In this document: in pieces, positions 8,786 to 16,868 of the stretch
How the letters are laid out: every line of letters begins with the position of its first letter
How positions within the stretch are numbered: position 1 is the first letter of the stretch
Origin: an uncultured Gemmiger sp.
GTDB taxonomy: Bacteria > Bacillota > Clostridia > Oscillospirales > Ruminococcaceae
Assembly (NCBI GenBank): GCA_944386225.1
Contig: CALXAH010000032.1
Span: forward strand, 1 to 35,547
Direction of reading: 5' to 3'
DNA length: 35,547 nt
The notes under the pieces: model-generated
Told to the model about the DNA's origin: nothing
The model's database searches: none
Seen by the model: only the letters and a program-made list of their open reading frames with translations
Position numbers and translations under genes: made by a program

Positions 8786-10141
8786 TTACTCCTTTCCGCC
8801 GCGGGCCTGTTCCACAACCTTCCGGTAGGGCCCCACAATGGCTTCGGTCATCTTGCCTTTGGCCTGCTTCTGGATGGAGGGCACCGCCATCAGCGCCCCC
8901 GCCAGCCGCATCTGCCACAGACGCTTTTTCTGCTTCTGGGGGAAATCGTAGATGCCGTGGGATTTGTAGAACTTATGGTCGGCCTTCATCAGCCCCTGCA
9001 TCACGTAGATCAGATCCCGGAAGATCTTCATGCCGCCCACCCCGTAAAAGTTGGCCGGCCGGGTCAGATGGTTTTCCATGGCAAAGGTCAGGTTCTGCGC
9101 CAGGGAGCGGATCTCCGCCGTGGTGTCCTCCTCATCGGTGGCCACCCCCGCCAGATAGTTGCCGCCCACCTCGGCACGGCCCTCCACGATCATCCGCAGG
9201 TTGGGCTCGTACCGGTAATCACCCCGGATCAGGCAGGCGATGGGGGTGCCGTGGGTCACGGTGCGGTGTCCGTTGCAGAACTGCCGGTCGTCAAAGCACT
9301 TGAAGCTGGACTGGGTGTAATGATCCGAAATCGCAAAGGCGTACACAAACCCGTCGGCGGTCTGGATCTGGGTGCGCAGGAATTCGTCAAACCCGTCCTT
9401 GTAGACGCATTTGCCGGTAACAGCGCAGCCAAAGCAGCCCAGGCACCCGCCGTCAAAGGGGAACTCCCGCAGGTTCACCACCCGGCTTTCGTAGGGCAGC
9501 GCCGCCCGGAAATCCGCGATCATCCCGGCCAGCCCCTCGTCCTCCGGGGCGCAGTTGGTCACGATGACCACATCCTTGCCCTGCCGCCTGGGTTCAGCGG
9601 GCAGGCAGGGCCGGTAGACCGGCCGCTGCGCCACCGGCGGCTGTACCGGCGGCACCACAAAGGGCCCATGCTGGCAGGAAAAGATCAGCTGGTCAAAAAA
9701 GTTTCGGGCTTCCTGCCGCCCTTTCTCGCACAGCAGATCCTCCATATCGGCGGACAGGCCGCGGATCACCTTCATGCCCAGATCGCAGCAGTTTTCCTCC
9801 ACGTACCGGTGGGCGGTCACGTCGTAAAAATGCTTGGAGGTGGTGATCTGGCTGGCGAACTTGCCGCGCAGATCCACCCCGTCTGCCTTGATCAGCTCGA
9901 TCAGCCGGTGCAGCTGGTAGGGGGCAATAAAGGTATACACCGGATAGCAGAACAGGATCAGCTCGGCCTGCTCCAGCGCCGTGCGCACCGGCGCAAAATC
10001 TTTTTCGTAGGCCCGGATGCGCTGGCCCACCGGCAGCACGGTGAACTGGTGCTCCGGATGCAGGGCCTGCAGGTACAGTGCCGTGTGCACCGTGGCAGAA
10101 GTTTTGCCCTTGGGGCTTGCGTTCAATACCAGAATCTTCAT
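8786..10141 (-). CDS. Two-domain flavodoxin-like NAD(P)H oxidoreductase
   Basis: 451 residues with two flavin-fold domains. Domain 1 (about 1-160) starts with MKILVLNASPKGKTS, the FMN loop of NADPH-dependent FMN reductases, and carries FCYPVYTF. A Pro-rich linker (about 163-188) leads to domain 2 (about 189-350), which begins DVVIVTNCAPEDEG and contains GGCLGCFGC, a cysteine group like that of iron-sulfur flavoproteins. The C-terminal 100 residues are basic and helical. A role in redox chemistry of an unknown compound is likely. The ATG overlaps the PadR stop by 4 nt (ATGA), and EFR1 follows directly, so the three gene products are probably made together. Confidence 0.85.
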   Translation of the reverse strand: MKILVLNASPKGKTSATVHTALYLQALHPEHQFTVLPVGQRIRAYEKDFAPVRTALEQAELILFCYPVYTFIAPYQLHRLIELIKADGVDLRGKFASQITTSKHFYDVTAHRYVEENCCDLGMKVIRGLSADMEDLLCEKGRQEARNFFDQLIFSCQHGPFVVPPVQPPVAQRPVYRPCLPAEPRRQGKDVVIVTNCAPEDEGLAGMIADFRAALPYESRVVNLREFPFDGGCLGCFGCAVTGKCVYKDGFDEFLRTQIQTADGFVYAFAISDHYTQSSFKCFDDRQFCNGHRTVTHGTPIACLIRGDYRYEPNLRMIVEGRAEVGGNYLAGVATDEEDTTAEIRSLAQNLTFAMENHLTRPANFYGVGGMKIFRDLIYVMQGLMKADHKFYKSHGIYDFPQKQKKRLWQMRLAGALMAVPSIQKQAKGKMTEAIVGPYRKVVEQARGGKE

Positions 10142-10689
10142 ACGTTCTCCTCCAATTCCGCCAGCAGCCGGCCGTACCAGTCCTGCTCGAACCGGGCGGC
10201 GGCAATGCCGTATTCGATGGTGTATCCCTGAAACCGGAAAACCGCCGGCCAGTCCTGCCCGGGCGGCAGCTCGCCCGCCTGGATCTGCCGGAACCGTTCC
10301 CGGATCGTCTCCAGCACCGCCTTCGTTTGGGCCATCTGGCGGATGTAATCCCGGATGGCGGCGGCGCGCTGGGCAGGGTCGGCCAGACCCAGAAAGAACA
10401 GCCGGGCCAGTTCCATATTCCTGACATTATCCGCCTGCATGGGCTGCGCCACCCAGCCGGAAAACGCCGCCCGGCCCGCGTCGGTGATGGAAAAGGTCTT
10501 TTTCCGCCGCTTGCCCTCCCGGGTTTCGGCGGCGGTCACAAAGCCTTCCCGTTCCAGCTTGGCCAGCGCCGTCTGCACGCTGCCCGCGCTGTGGGAGCAG
10601 ATCAGCGCCAGATTCTGCCGGATGAACCGCTGCAGCTCGTACCCGGTCATGGGCGACAGCATCAGCAGCCCCAGAATAAGATACTCCAT
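10138..10689 (-). CDS. PadR family transcriptional regulator
   Basis: 183 residues, cytoplasmic DNA-binding repressor. Residues 1-75 are the PadR winged helix (MEYLILGLLMLSPMTGYEL; then SVQTALAKLEREGFV as recognition helix and GKRRKKTFSITDAG as the wing). The remainder is the helical dimerisation domain of the long PadR subfamily. The start at 10689 is set by AGGAGG 7 nt upstream. A much longer open frame runs upstream but has no start signal. It is first in an operon with the two flavodoxin-type proteins, so it probably represses itself and them until an aromatic or redox-active effector appears. The effector is inference. Confidence 0.92.
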   Translation of the reverse strand: MEYLILGLLMLSPMTGYELQRFIRQNLALICSHSAGSVQTALAKLEREGFVTAAETREGKRRKKTFSITDAGRAAFSGWVAQPMQADNVRNMELARLFFLGLADPAQRAAAIRDYIRQMAQTKAVLETIRERFRQIQAGELPPGQDWPAVFRFQGYTIEYGIAAARFEQDWYGRLLAELEENV

Positions 10690-10718
10690 ATCGGCCTCCT
10701 GATATATCGAATAGAGAT

Positions 10719-10748
10719 AGTATACCGCAGGATACGCCCCCGCGTCAA
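10719..10748 (-). promoter_or_regulatory. Promoter of the PadR-flavoprotein operon
   Basis: On the minus strand, TTGACG (10743-10748), an 18-bp spacer and TATACT (10719-10724). The region just downstream (10701-10718) is AT-rich with ATATAT and is a likely place for PadR to bind, though no clean palindrome is visible. Confidence 0.7.
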
Positions 10749-10754
10749 ATGCCG

Positions 10755-10788
10755 AAACGGGAGACACACCGCGGTGTGTCTCCCGTTT
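10755..10788. terminator. Terminator behind the HAD gene remnant
   Basis: A perfect 16-bp stem (10755-10770 with 10773-10788) with a 2-nt centre. It has A before and T after it, so it works on either strand. It lies 12 bp past the HAD stop on the minus strand. Confidence 0.85.
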
Positions 10789-10799
10789 TTCCTTGCGAT

Positions 10800-11196
10800 T
10801 CAGCCGGACAGCGCTTCCAGAAAATCCGCCACGGCGCCATCCATACAGCCGGACAGCACCAGCGCGCACTGGCTGTGCACCTCCCGGGGCGCTTCGGACA
10901 CGCAGGCTGACAGGCCCGCGCAGCGCATCAGATCCAGGTCGTTGTAAAAAATCCCCGATAAAGGCCACCCGATCCAGCGATACCCCGTTTGCCCGGCAGA
11001 GCCGTTCCAGTGCCTCCCGTTTGCCGGCATTGGCGTTCATCAGCTCCACAAAATCCGGCGCGGTGCGCTCAATGCGGATTCCGGGCAGCGCCATCGCTTC
11101 GGCGCGCCGGGCAATGGCGGCGGTCTGTTCCGGCGGGGCCATCAGGATCAGCCGGTACAGAGGCCGTTCCACCTGATCCAGAGAAAGGGCAGGGTA
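10800..11196 (-). pseudogene. C-terminal remnant of a Cof-type HAD phosphatase, frameshifted
   Basis: Reading from 11196 leftward, the residues match the C-terminal half of Cof-like HAD sugar phosphatases: PLYRLILMAPPE, then GIRIERTAPDFVELMN, then GKREALERLCRANGVSLDRVAFIGD. At a run of six A (10946-10951, T on the coding strand) the frame breaks. In the next frame it continues FYNDLDLMRCAGLSACVSEAP up to the stop at 10800. Removing one base of the run restores the expected motif IV (GDFYND). The N-terminal half with the catalytic DxD is absent: similarity ends at 11196, where the RpiR remnant begins. Not functional as it stands. Confidence 0.8.
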
Positions 11197-11220
11197 GCGG
11201 GGCGGCATCCCGCCGACGCC

Positions 11221-11976
11221 ATGGCCATGCCGGTGGCCCGGCTGGCCAGACAGGCGTGCGTGTCGGAAAGCAGTGTGATCCGGCTGTGTCAGCGGCTGGG
11301 ATTCACCGGCTATGCGGCGTTCAAGCTGTCGCTGGCCGCCAGCCTGTCCGCCGCGGGGCTGGACCGCACCCTGGACGATCTGACCATCGAAGAAGGGGAG
11401 ATGACCCCCGCCCGGGTGATGACCCGGGTGTTTGAACAGACCCGCCAGGCCCTGGAACAGACCATGCTCATCCTTTCGCCGGAGCAGTTTGCCCGGGCGG
11501 CAAAGCTGCTGCAGAACGCTGCTTCGGTAACCTTTTTCGGCATAGGCACCTCGGCGCCTGTCGCGCAGGATGCCTGCTACCGGTTCAGCCGGCTGCCGCT
11601 GCGGGTCAACTGCGCGGTGGATCCCTATATGATGGTGCTGCTGGCCTCCCGGATGGGGCCGGGGGATGTGGCGGTGGCGATCTCTCACACCGGCCAGTCC
11701 CGGGAGACGCTGCGGGCGGCGGAACAGGCCCGGCAGCAGGGGGCGCAGGTGATCTGCATTACCAGCTATCTGGATTCCCCCATTACCCGGCTGGCCCAGG
11801 TGCAGCTGGTTACCTCCTCCGCCGAAAGCAGCGCCCTGCATGAGGCCATTGCCTCCCGCGTGACCCATATTTCGGTGCTGGACAGCCTCTATGCCGCCCT
11901 GGCGCTTAACGCTCCGGCGGATTTTACCGACACACTGCGCCACACCAACGAGCTCATGCAGCAGGCGCGGCGCTGA
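11221..11976 (+). CDS. RpiR/MurR family regulator, 5'-truncated
   Basis: Sugar-phosphate-responsive regulator with a helix-turn-helix (VARLARQACVSESSVIRLCQRLGFTGY, about 5-31) and a SIS domain (about 100-230: FFGIGTSAPVAQDA and AISHTGQSRETLRAAEQA). Intact members have about 40 more residues in front of the first helix. Similarity here begins abruptly at HPADAMAMP (11206), directly against the HAD remnant on the other strand, and the ATG at 11221 has no ribosome site. So the 5' end, its ribosome site and its promoter are gone and the gene is probably not expressed properly. The HAD and RpiR genes were probably a divergent sugar-phosphate pair. Confidence 0.8.
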   Translation: MAMPVARLARQACVSESSVIRLCQRLGFTGYAAFKLSLAASLSAAGLDRTLDDLTIEEGEMTPARVMTRVFEQTRQALEQTMLILSPEQFARAAKLLQNAASVTFFGIGTSAPVAQDACYRFSRLPLRVNCAVDPYMMVLLASRMGPGDVAVAISHTGQSRETLRAAEQARQQGAQVICITSYLDSPITRLAQVQLVTSSAESSALHEAIASRVTHISVLDSLYAALALNAPADFTDTLRHTNELMQQARR

Positions 11977-12066
11977 GCCGGGCGGCAAATCCCCTTGCTT
12001 TTTGTGCGAAATAGCTGAAACATTCCGCCTGTGTACAGGCAAATAGCCGAAAATCCAGGAAAGCGC

Positions 12067-12095
12067 TTGACAAATGCAATGGGTTTCGGTATATT
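12067..12095 (+). promoter_or_regulatory. Promoter of the T-box/trpB unit
   Basis: Perfect TTGACA (12067-12072), 17-bp spacer and TATATT (12090-12095). It lies just before the T-box leader, giving a leader of about 355 nt. Confidence 0.85.
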
Positions 12096-12129
12096 CATAG
12101 CAATTCAACGGAATAAATCGTTGAAGCAA

Positions 12130-12426
12130 ACCGATGACGCAGAAGAGTACGCAGGGACGTTCTTCCCCAGAGAGCCGCGGGTGCTGGGAACGCGGCGGAG
12201 ATCCCCCTGCCGAATGGGCTGCCGAGGGCGGGCCGAACGGGCGGATATGTCCCAGTAGAGACCGACGGTTTTCCCCCCGTAAGCGGGAACGATGTGTGAT
12301 GGCACGTCGGATGAGTGGGCGAAGCCGGGCTTCGTCAATTTGGGTGGCACCGCAGAAGTTGCAAGACTTTTGTCCCAAAGGGTATTTTTACACATGCCCT
12401 GTGGGAGAAAGGTCTTTTTCTTTTTT
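12130..12426 (+). promoter_or_regulatory. Tryptophan-specific T-box riboswitch with terminator
   Basis: Uncharged tRNA-Trp sensor that controls read-through into trpB. Stem I closes by 12154-12158 with 12249-12253, with the AGAGAG loop motif at 12169-12174 and AGTAGA just after stem I. The specifier lies in GAA-TGG-GCT-GCC-GAG, with TGG (Trp) at 12215-12217. The T-box core TGGGTGGCACCGC is at 12341-12353 and holds the bases that pair with the tRNA acceptor end. The terminator pairs 12364-12377 with 12402-12415 (one mismatch) and is followed by a T tract to 12426. The competing antiterminator can pair TTTGGG (12339-12344) with CCCAAA (12374-12379), using the terminator's 5' arm. Outer limits are approximate. 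Confidence 0.93.
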
Positions 12427-12458
12427 CCGCGCGGCACACAGGAAAGGAGTTATGCAGC

Positions 12459-13841
12459 ATGAGCAACCAGAACATCCCCTACAAGATCTACCTGTCGGAA
12501 GAAGAGATGCCCCGCGCCTGGTACAATGTGCGCGCGGATATGAAGAACAAGCCCGCCCCGCTGCTGAACCCGGCCACCGGCGCCCCCATGGGATACGAGG
12601 ATCTGCGCCCGGTGTTCTGCGACGAGCTGATCCGCCAGGAACTGAACAACGACGACCGCTATATCCCGATCCCCCAGGAGATCCTGGATTTCTACAAGAT
12701 GTACCGCCCCGCCCCGCTGGTGCGCGCCTACTGCCTGGAGAAAAAGCTGCAGACCCCGGCGCACATCTACTACAAGTTTGAGGGCAACAACACCTCCGGC
12801 AGCCATAAGCTGAACAGCGCCATTGCCCAGGCCTACTACGCCAAACAGCAGGGCCTGACCGGCGTGACCACCGAAACCGGCGCCGGCCAGTGGGGCACCG
12901 CGCTGTCCATGGCCTGTGCCTATCTGGGGCTGGACTGCAAGGTGTACATGGTCAAGTGCTCCTATGAGCAGAAGCCCTTCCGCCGGGAGGTCATGCGCAC
13001 CTACGGCGCGTCGGTAACCCCGTCTCCCTCCACGGAAACCGAGGTGGGCCGCCGCATCCTGGCAGAGCATCCCGGCACCACCGGTTCGCTGGGCTGCGCC
13101 ATCAGTGAGGCGGTGGAAAAGGCCACCAGCACCCCCGGTTACCGGTATGTGCTGGGCAGCGTGCTCAACCAGGTGCTGCTGCACCAGAGCATCATTGGCA
13201 TGGAAACCAAGATCGCGCTGGACAAATACGGCGTGGTGCCGGATGTGATCATCGGCTGCGCGGGCGGCGGCAGCAATCTGGGCGGCCTGATTTCCCCGTT
13301 TATGGGCGAGAAACTCCGGGGCGAGCGGGATTACCGGTTCATCGCGGTGGAGCCCGCCTCCTGCCCCAGCTTTACCCGGGGCCGGTTCGCCTACGATTTC
13401 TGCGATACCGGCATGGTCTGCCCGCTGGCCAAGATGTACACCCTGGGCAGCAACTTCATCCCCTCGGCCAACCACGCCGGCGGGCTGCGGTATCACGGCA
13501 CGAGTACGGTGCTCTCCCAGCTGTATCATGACGGCCTGATGGAAGCCGTGGCGGTGGAGCAGACCAAGGTGTTCGAGGCCGCCGAGCAGTTCGCCCGGGT
13601 GGAGGGCATCCTGCCCGCGCCGGAGAGCAGCCACGCCATCCGTGTGGCCATGGACGAGGCGCTTCGCTGCAAGGAGACCGGCGAGGAAAAAACCATCCTC
13701 TTTGGCCTTACCGGCACCGGATATTTCGATATGTACGCCTACGAAAAGTTCCACGACGGGCAGATGACCGATACCATCCCCACCGACGAGGATCTGGCGG
13801 CCAGCTTCGCCCGCCTGCCCCAGGTTCCCGGCCAGGCGTAA
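12459..13841 (+). CDS. trpB: Tryptophan synthase beta chain, TrpB2 type
   Basis: PLP enzyme that joins indole and serine to tryptophan. 460 residues, longer than TrpB1 (about 400) and with the N-terminal extension of TrpB2. The PLP lysine is Lys117 in NNTSGSHKLNSA, the substrate-binding ETGAGQWG follows at about 139-146, and the phosphate loop GGGSN is at 269-273. The ATG at 12459 follows GGAAAGGAG by 9 nt; an out-of-frame ATG at 12452 is ignored. It stands alone, without trpA or other trp genes, behind a Trp T-box. TrpB2 is often used to salvage free indole, which would suit a gut organism without a full pathway here; that is inference. Confidence 0.95.
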   Translation: MSNQNIPYKIYLSEEEMPRAWYNVRADMKNKPAPLLNPATGAPMGYEDLRPVFCDELIRQELNNDDRYIPIPQEILDFYKMYRPAPLVRAYCLEKKLQTPAHIYYKFEGNNTSGSHKLNSAIAQAYYAKQQGLTGVTTETGAGQWGTALSMACAYLGLDCKVYMVKCSYEQKPFRREVMRTYGASVTPSPSTETEVGRRILAEHPGTTGSLGCAISEAVEKATSTPGYRYVLGSVLNQVLLHQSIIGMETKIALDKYGVVPDVIIGCAGGGSNLGGLISPFMGEKLRGERDYRFIAVEPASCPSFTRGRFAYDFCDTGMVCPLAKMYTLGSNFIPSANHAGGLRYHGTSTVLSQLYHDGLMEAVAVEQTKVFEAAEQFARVEGILPAPESSHAIRVAMDEALRCKETGEEKTILFGLTGTGYFDMYAYEKFHDGQMTDTIPTDEDLAASFARLPQVPGQA

Positions 13842-13865
13842 ACGGCCTGTTATGCTGAAATAAAA

Positions 13866-13905
13866 CACAAAGCTCCCGCCCGGTTTCCCGGACGGGAGCT
13901 TTGTG
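13866..13905. terminator. Terminator shared by trpB and the radical SAM gene
   Basis: A 13-bp perfect stem (13866-13878 with 13893-13905) between two converging genes. T-rich sequence follows it on the minus strand; on the plus strand the T residues are part of the stem. Confidence 0.8.
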
Positions 13906-13935
13906 CATACAATAAGGGGACAGGGGAATGGCTCA

Positions 13936-15291
13936 TCAGGTGGACGTGGTGGAACTATCCCGCCACAGGTCGTCCGCTACGGGGGCCCAGGCCTCGGCGT
14001 AGCGGCGGCAGCGGCCGCACAGACTGTCCACGCTTTCCGGAGACTGCAGATCGGTGGAACAGGCGCCGGTGCGCTTGACCATCTCCTGTAGCTTTTCCGG
14101 ATTTTCCAGCATGGGGCAGGGCCGCAGCATGTTGTCATTGAAAGGCTGGCCGTCGTGATAGGCCATGAACAGCGGGCTTTTCAGCGCGTCCAGCAGCGAA
14201 CAGTTGTGGATGTTCACGTTGCAATAGTGGATGAATACGCAGGGTTCCACGTCGCCGGCGGCGTTAATGTGCAGATAATTGCGCCCGCCGGCGATGCAGC
14301 CGCCCACATACTCGGCGTCGTTCTGAAAGTCCATGGTAAAAAGCGGTTTGGTCTGCCGGAAACCGCGGATGCGTTTATACACCGCCCGGCGCTGCTCCGG
14401 GGAAGGCAGAAGCTCCGTCACGGCGCTGCTGCCCACCGGCATGTAGTGGAAAAACCAGGCGAACAGCGCGCCCGCGTCGATCAGCAGATCAAAAAATTCC
14501 TCGCTGGTCACGTCCTGCCAGTTGGCGCTGGTATAGCAGGTGGAAACGCCGAAAGGCAGCTTGTGCGCGCGCAGCAGCCGCATGGCGGCCAGCGCCTTGT
14601 CAAAGCTCCCCGCGCCCCGGCGGCTGTCGTTGGTGGCGGAAAAGCCCTCCAGGCTGATGGCCGGCACAAAGTTCTTTACCCGCAGCATCTCCTGGCAGAA
14701 CTCCTCGTCGATCAGGGTGCCGTTGGTGAAGGCCAGAAATTCACAGTCCGCATGGGTCTCGCACAGCTGGATCAGATCCGCCTTGCGCACCAGCGGTTCG
14801 CCGCCGGTGTAGATGTACATGTATACCCCCAGCGCCTTGCCCTGCTGGATGATGCGGTCGATGGTGTCCGTCTCCAGATTCAGGCTGTGGTCGTACTCCG
14901 CCGCCCAGCACCCGGTACAGCGCAGGTTGCAGGCGGAGGTGGGATCCAGCAGAATGGCCCAGGGCACGTTGCAGTTCTCCTGCCGGCGCACCGCCTGCTG
15001 GCGGGTGCCGCCGATCAGCGAAGCATTGATGATAAAGTTTTCAACAAAGGTGTCCCGTACCCCTTTATCCAGCTGAAATACCCGCAAAAGCAGCTGATAC
15101 CAGTTGCTCTCCGGATGTTCCAGCGCCCGGCGGAAAGCCTGCCGCTGGGGCTGGTACAGGTTGCCTGCGTCAAATTTGTCCGCCCAGTCCAGCAGCTTGG
15201 AAAAATTCTTTTCCGGGTCGCGTTCAATGTACGCCAGCGCCTGCCGGGCGGCAAAGGTTTGTATGGATTCGATCATGGATTTGTCTTCCAA
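13936..15291 (-). CDS. Radical SAM protein with C-terminal cysteine cluster
   Basis: 451 residues. An N-terminal helical region (1-105) precedes the radical SAM core, whose 4Fe-4S ligands are Cys121, Cys125 and Cys128 in CNLRCTGC. The SAM-binding GGE (YTGGEPL) follows. The C-terminal part has further cysteines (CIAGG, PCVFIHYC, CPML, CSTD, CGRC), as in SPASM-like domains that bind extra clusters. Substrate unknown. I chose the TTG at 15291 as start because AGGAGG lies 7 nt upstream; the ATG at 15276 is 22 nt away. It is last of a MATE, cytidylate-kinase-like, radical SAM series with gaps of 25 and 54 bp, so it may act on the compound handled by those proteins. Confidence 0.88.
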   Translation of the reverse strand: MEDKSMIESIQTFAARQALAYIERDPEKNFSKLLDWADKFDAGNLYQPQRQAFRRALEHPESNWYQLLLRVFQLDKGVRDTFVENFIINASLIGGTRQQAVRRQENCNVPWAILLDPTSACNLRCTGCWAAEYDHSLNLETDTIDRIIQQGKALGVYMYIYTGGEPLVRKADLIQLCETHADCEFLAFTNGTLIDEEFCQEMLRVKNFVPAISLEGFSATNDSRRGAGSFDKALAAMRLLRAHKLPFGVSTCYTSANWQDVTSEEFFDLLIDAGALFAWFFHYMPVGSSAVTELLPSPEQRRAVYKRIRGFRQTKPLFTMDFQNDAEYVGGCIAGGRNYLHINAAGDVEPCVFIHYCNVNIHNCSLLDALKSPLFMAYHDGQPFNDNMLRPCPMLENPEKLQEMVKRTGACSTDLQSPESVDSLCGRCRRYAEAWAPVADDLWRDSSTTST

Positions 15292-15345
15292 TAGGCTCCC
15301 TCCTGTCTGTGTAGGCCCGCAAGGGAAGATCCCTCCCGTTCCGGC

Positions 15346-15924
15346 TCAGTACAGCCCGGCCAGAATCTCCACGCAGCGGTCGATTCCCAGGCTGCCGCTG
15401 TTCAGGGTGATGTCGTAGTTCTGCGCGTGGCCCCATTTCATGTCGGTGTAGAACCGATGGTACGCGGCGCGGCGTTTGTCCTTGTCCCGCAGCCGCTGCT
15501 CCGGCGATTCGGCCCGCTCGCCGTATTCCTGCACGATCCGCTTGGCCCGGAACGGCAGATCCGCGTGGATGAACACACGCAGACAATCCGCCTTGTCCCG
15601 CAGAATGTAGTCGGCGCAGCGGCCCACGATCACGCAGGGGCCTTTTTCCGCCAGGTCGGTAATGATCTTGAACTGGACTTCCCACAGATAGTCCGCGTTG
15701 CTGGGGCTGCCCGCCTTGCGGGCAAAGGCCGAGGTCAGGAACCCGCCGGGCGCGTCCTCGCCGGCCGTCTTGATGTATTCGGGGTTGAAGCCGCTCTCCT
15801 CGGCGATCTTCTGGATCAGTTCGTTGTCGTAGCAGGGGATGCCCAGCTTTTCGGCCAGCTTCTTGCCGATCGTGCGTCCGCCGCTGCCGAATTCCCGGCT
15901 GATGGTGATGATTCGTTGTTTCAT
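15346..15924 (-). CDS. Cytidylate-kinase-like family protein (stand-alone)
   Basis: 192-residue P-loop protein of the cytidylate kinase-like family (Pfam Cytidylate_kin2). The start ITISREFGSGGRTIGKKLAEKLG holds the family's odd P-loop: GSGGRTIG, with Arg where GK(S/T) is usual. Then come CYDNELI, VGRCADYIL and the lid-like DKDKRRAAYHRFYT with several basic residues. True CMP kinases phosphorylate CMP; the substrate of this subfamily is not established. The start at 15924 has AAAGGAGAG 7 nt upstream. It lies 25 bp after the MATE gene and is clearly related to the domain fused to the MATE gene at 33.4-35.4 kb, which argues for a shared function. Confidence 0.9.
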   Translation of the reverse strand: MKQRIITISREFGSGGRTIGKKLAEKLGIPCYDNELIQKIAEESGFNPEYIKTAGEDAPGGFLTSAFARKAGSPSNADYLWEVQFKIITDLAEKGPCVIVGRCADYILRDKADCLRVFIHADLPFRAKRIVQEYGERAESPEQRLRDKDKRRAAYHRFYTDMKWGHAQNYDITLNSGSLGIDRCVEILAGLY

Positions 15925-15949
15925 GGATAGGCTCTCCTTTCGGTATGGA

Positions 15950-16843
15950 TTATTCGGGGATCTCCCGCAGCTGCTTTCTCTCGTAGAGCAGCAGGCCCAG
16001 CGAGAGCAGGAACGCCAGACCGTCCGCCACAGGGCCGGTCCACAGCACGCCCACCACACCCAGGAACATGGGCAGGATCAGGGCGGCAGGAACAAAGAAG
16101 ATGATCTGCCGGGCCAGGGACAGGATGGCGGATTTCACCGGCTTGCCCACCGCCTGCAGATAGACGGCCACCACCGTCTGGAATCCGGTCAGCGGGCAGA
16201 GCATCAGGAAGATCCGGAACGCCTTGACAGCGAACTCATTGTACAGCCCTTCCTCGGAACCAAACAGGGATACAACGCTCATGGGGTCAAACACGGTGTT
16301 GATGATGGCGCCCAGCACCATGGAGAACATGGCGTACTTGGGGCCGCCGTCCGCCCGGATGATGGAGTTCAGCGCCGCCGGGATCATCATAAAGGGCAGC
16401 CCCATGCCGATCACGGTGCCGTACTCCAAAGCGAAGGGACGCAGGGTATCGGTGGCCCCGAACAGGGTCAGGATCGGATCAATAAAGATCAGGAACACGG
16501 CCGTCAGCAGGATGCTTACCATGGTTACCAGCGCGATGGCGTTGCCCACGCCCTTGCGGGCGCTTTCCACATCGCCCTCGCCCAGTTTCAGGCTCAGGTA
16601 GGCGGCGCCGCCGTCGCCGATCACCAGCGAAAGGCTCAGCGCCACGATGGTGATGGGGAACACCACGTTGGTGGCCCCGTTGCCCAGATAGCCCACGCCC
16701 CAGCCGATGAAGATCTGGTCCACGATGTTGTACAGCGAGTTCACCAGCAGTGAGATCACGCAGGGGATGGCGAATTTGGTAATGAGCCGGCCTACCGGCT
16801 CGGTGGAAAAGGGACTTTTGTTTTGGGATGCGGATGCTTCCAT
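15950..16843 (-). CDS. MATE family transporter with a large internal in-frame deletion
   Basis: 297 residues, against about 450 for the family. The N-lobe is normal to NTVFDP (about residue 188; the third residue of each MATE lobe motif is visible). Then, near position 16270-16282, the sequence jumps to SLFGSEEGLYNEFAVKAFRIFLMLCP, which in intact homologues lies before the last helices. About 145 residues, covering the end of the N-lobe and the first helices of the C-lobe, are missing without loss of frame. Transport is unlikely unless the assembly is wrong here. The start is taken at the ATG 16843; a GTG at 16852 sits closer to AAGGAG. It follows a MarR gene and a perfect operator and precedes a kinase-like gene. 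Confidence 0.85.
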   Translation of the reverse strand: MEASASQNKSPFSTEPVGRLITKFAIPCVISLLVNSLYNIVDQIFIGWGVGYLGNGATNVVFPITIVALSLSLVIGDGGAAYLSLKLGEGDVESARKGVGNAIALVTMVSILLTAVFLIFIDPILTLFGATDTLRPFALEYGTVIGMGLPFMMIPAALNSIIRADGGPKYAMFSMVLGAIINTVFDPMSVVSLFGSEEGLYNEFAVKAFRIFLMLCPLTGFQTVVAVYLQAVGKPVKSAILSLARQIIFFVPAALILPMFLGVVGVLWTGPVADGLAFLLSLGLLLYERKQLREIPE

Positions 16844-16868
16844 GTGCTTCACTCTCTCCTTGCTAAAT

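Noticed and set aside
10690-12378. Upstream extension of the PadR frame to 746 codons
   Set aside because: PadR has a clear AGGAGG and promoter at its own start; the extension crosses a strong terminator, the HAD remnant and the RpiR gene.
13936-15291. Radical SAM protein as a peptide-maturing (RiPP) enzyme
   Set aside because: No small precursor peptide gene with a ribosome site is visible in the gaps around it, and the C-terminal cysteines alone do not prove that role.
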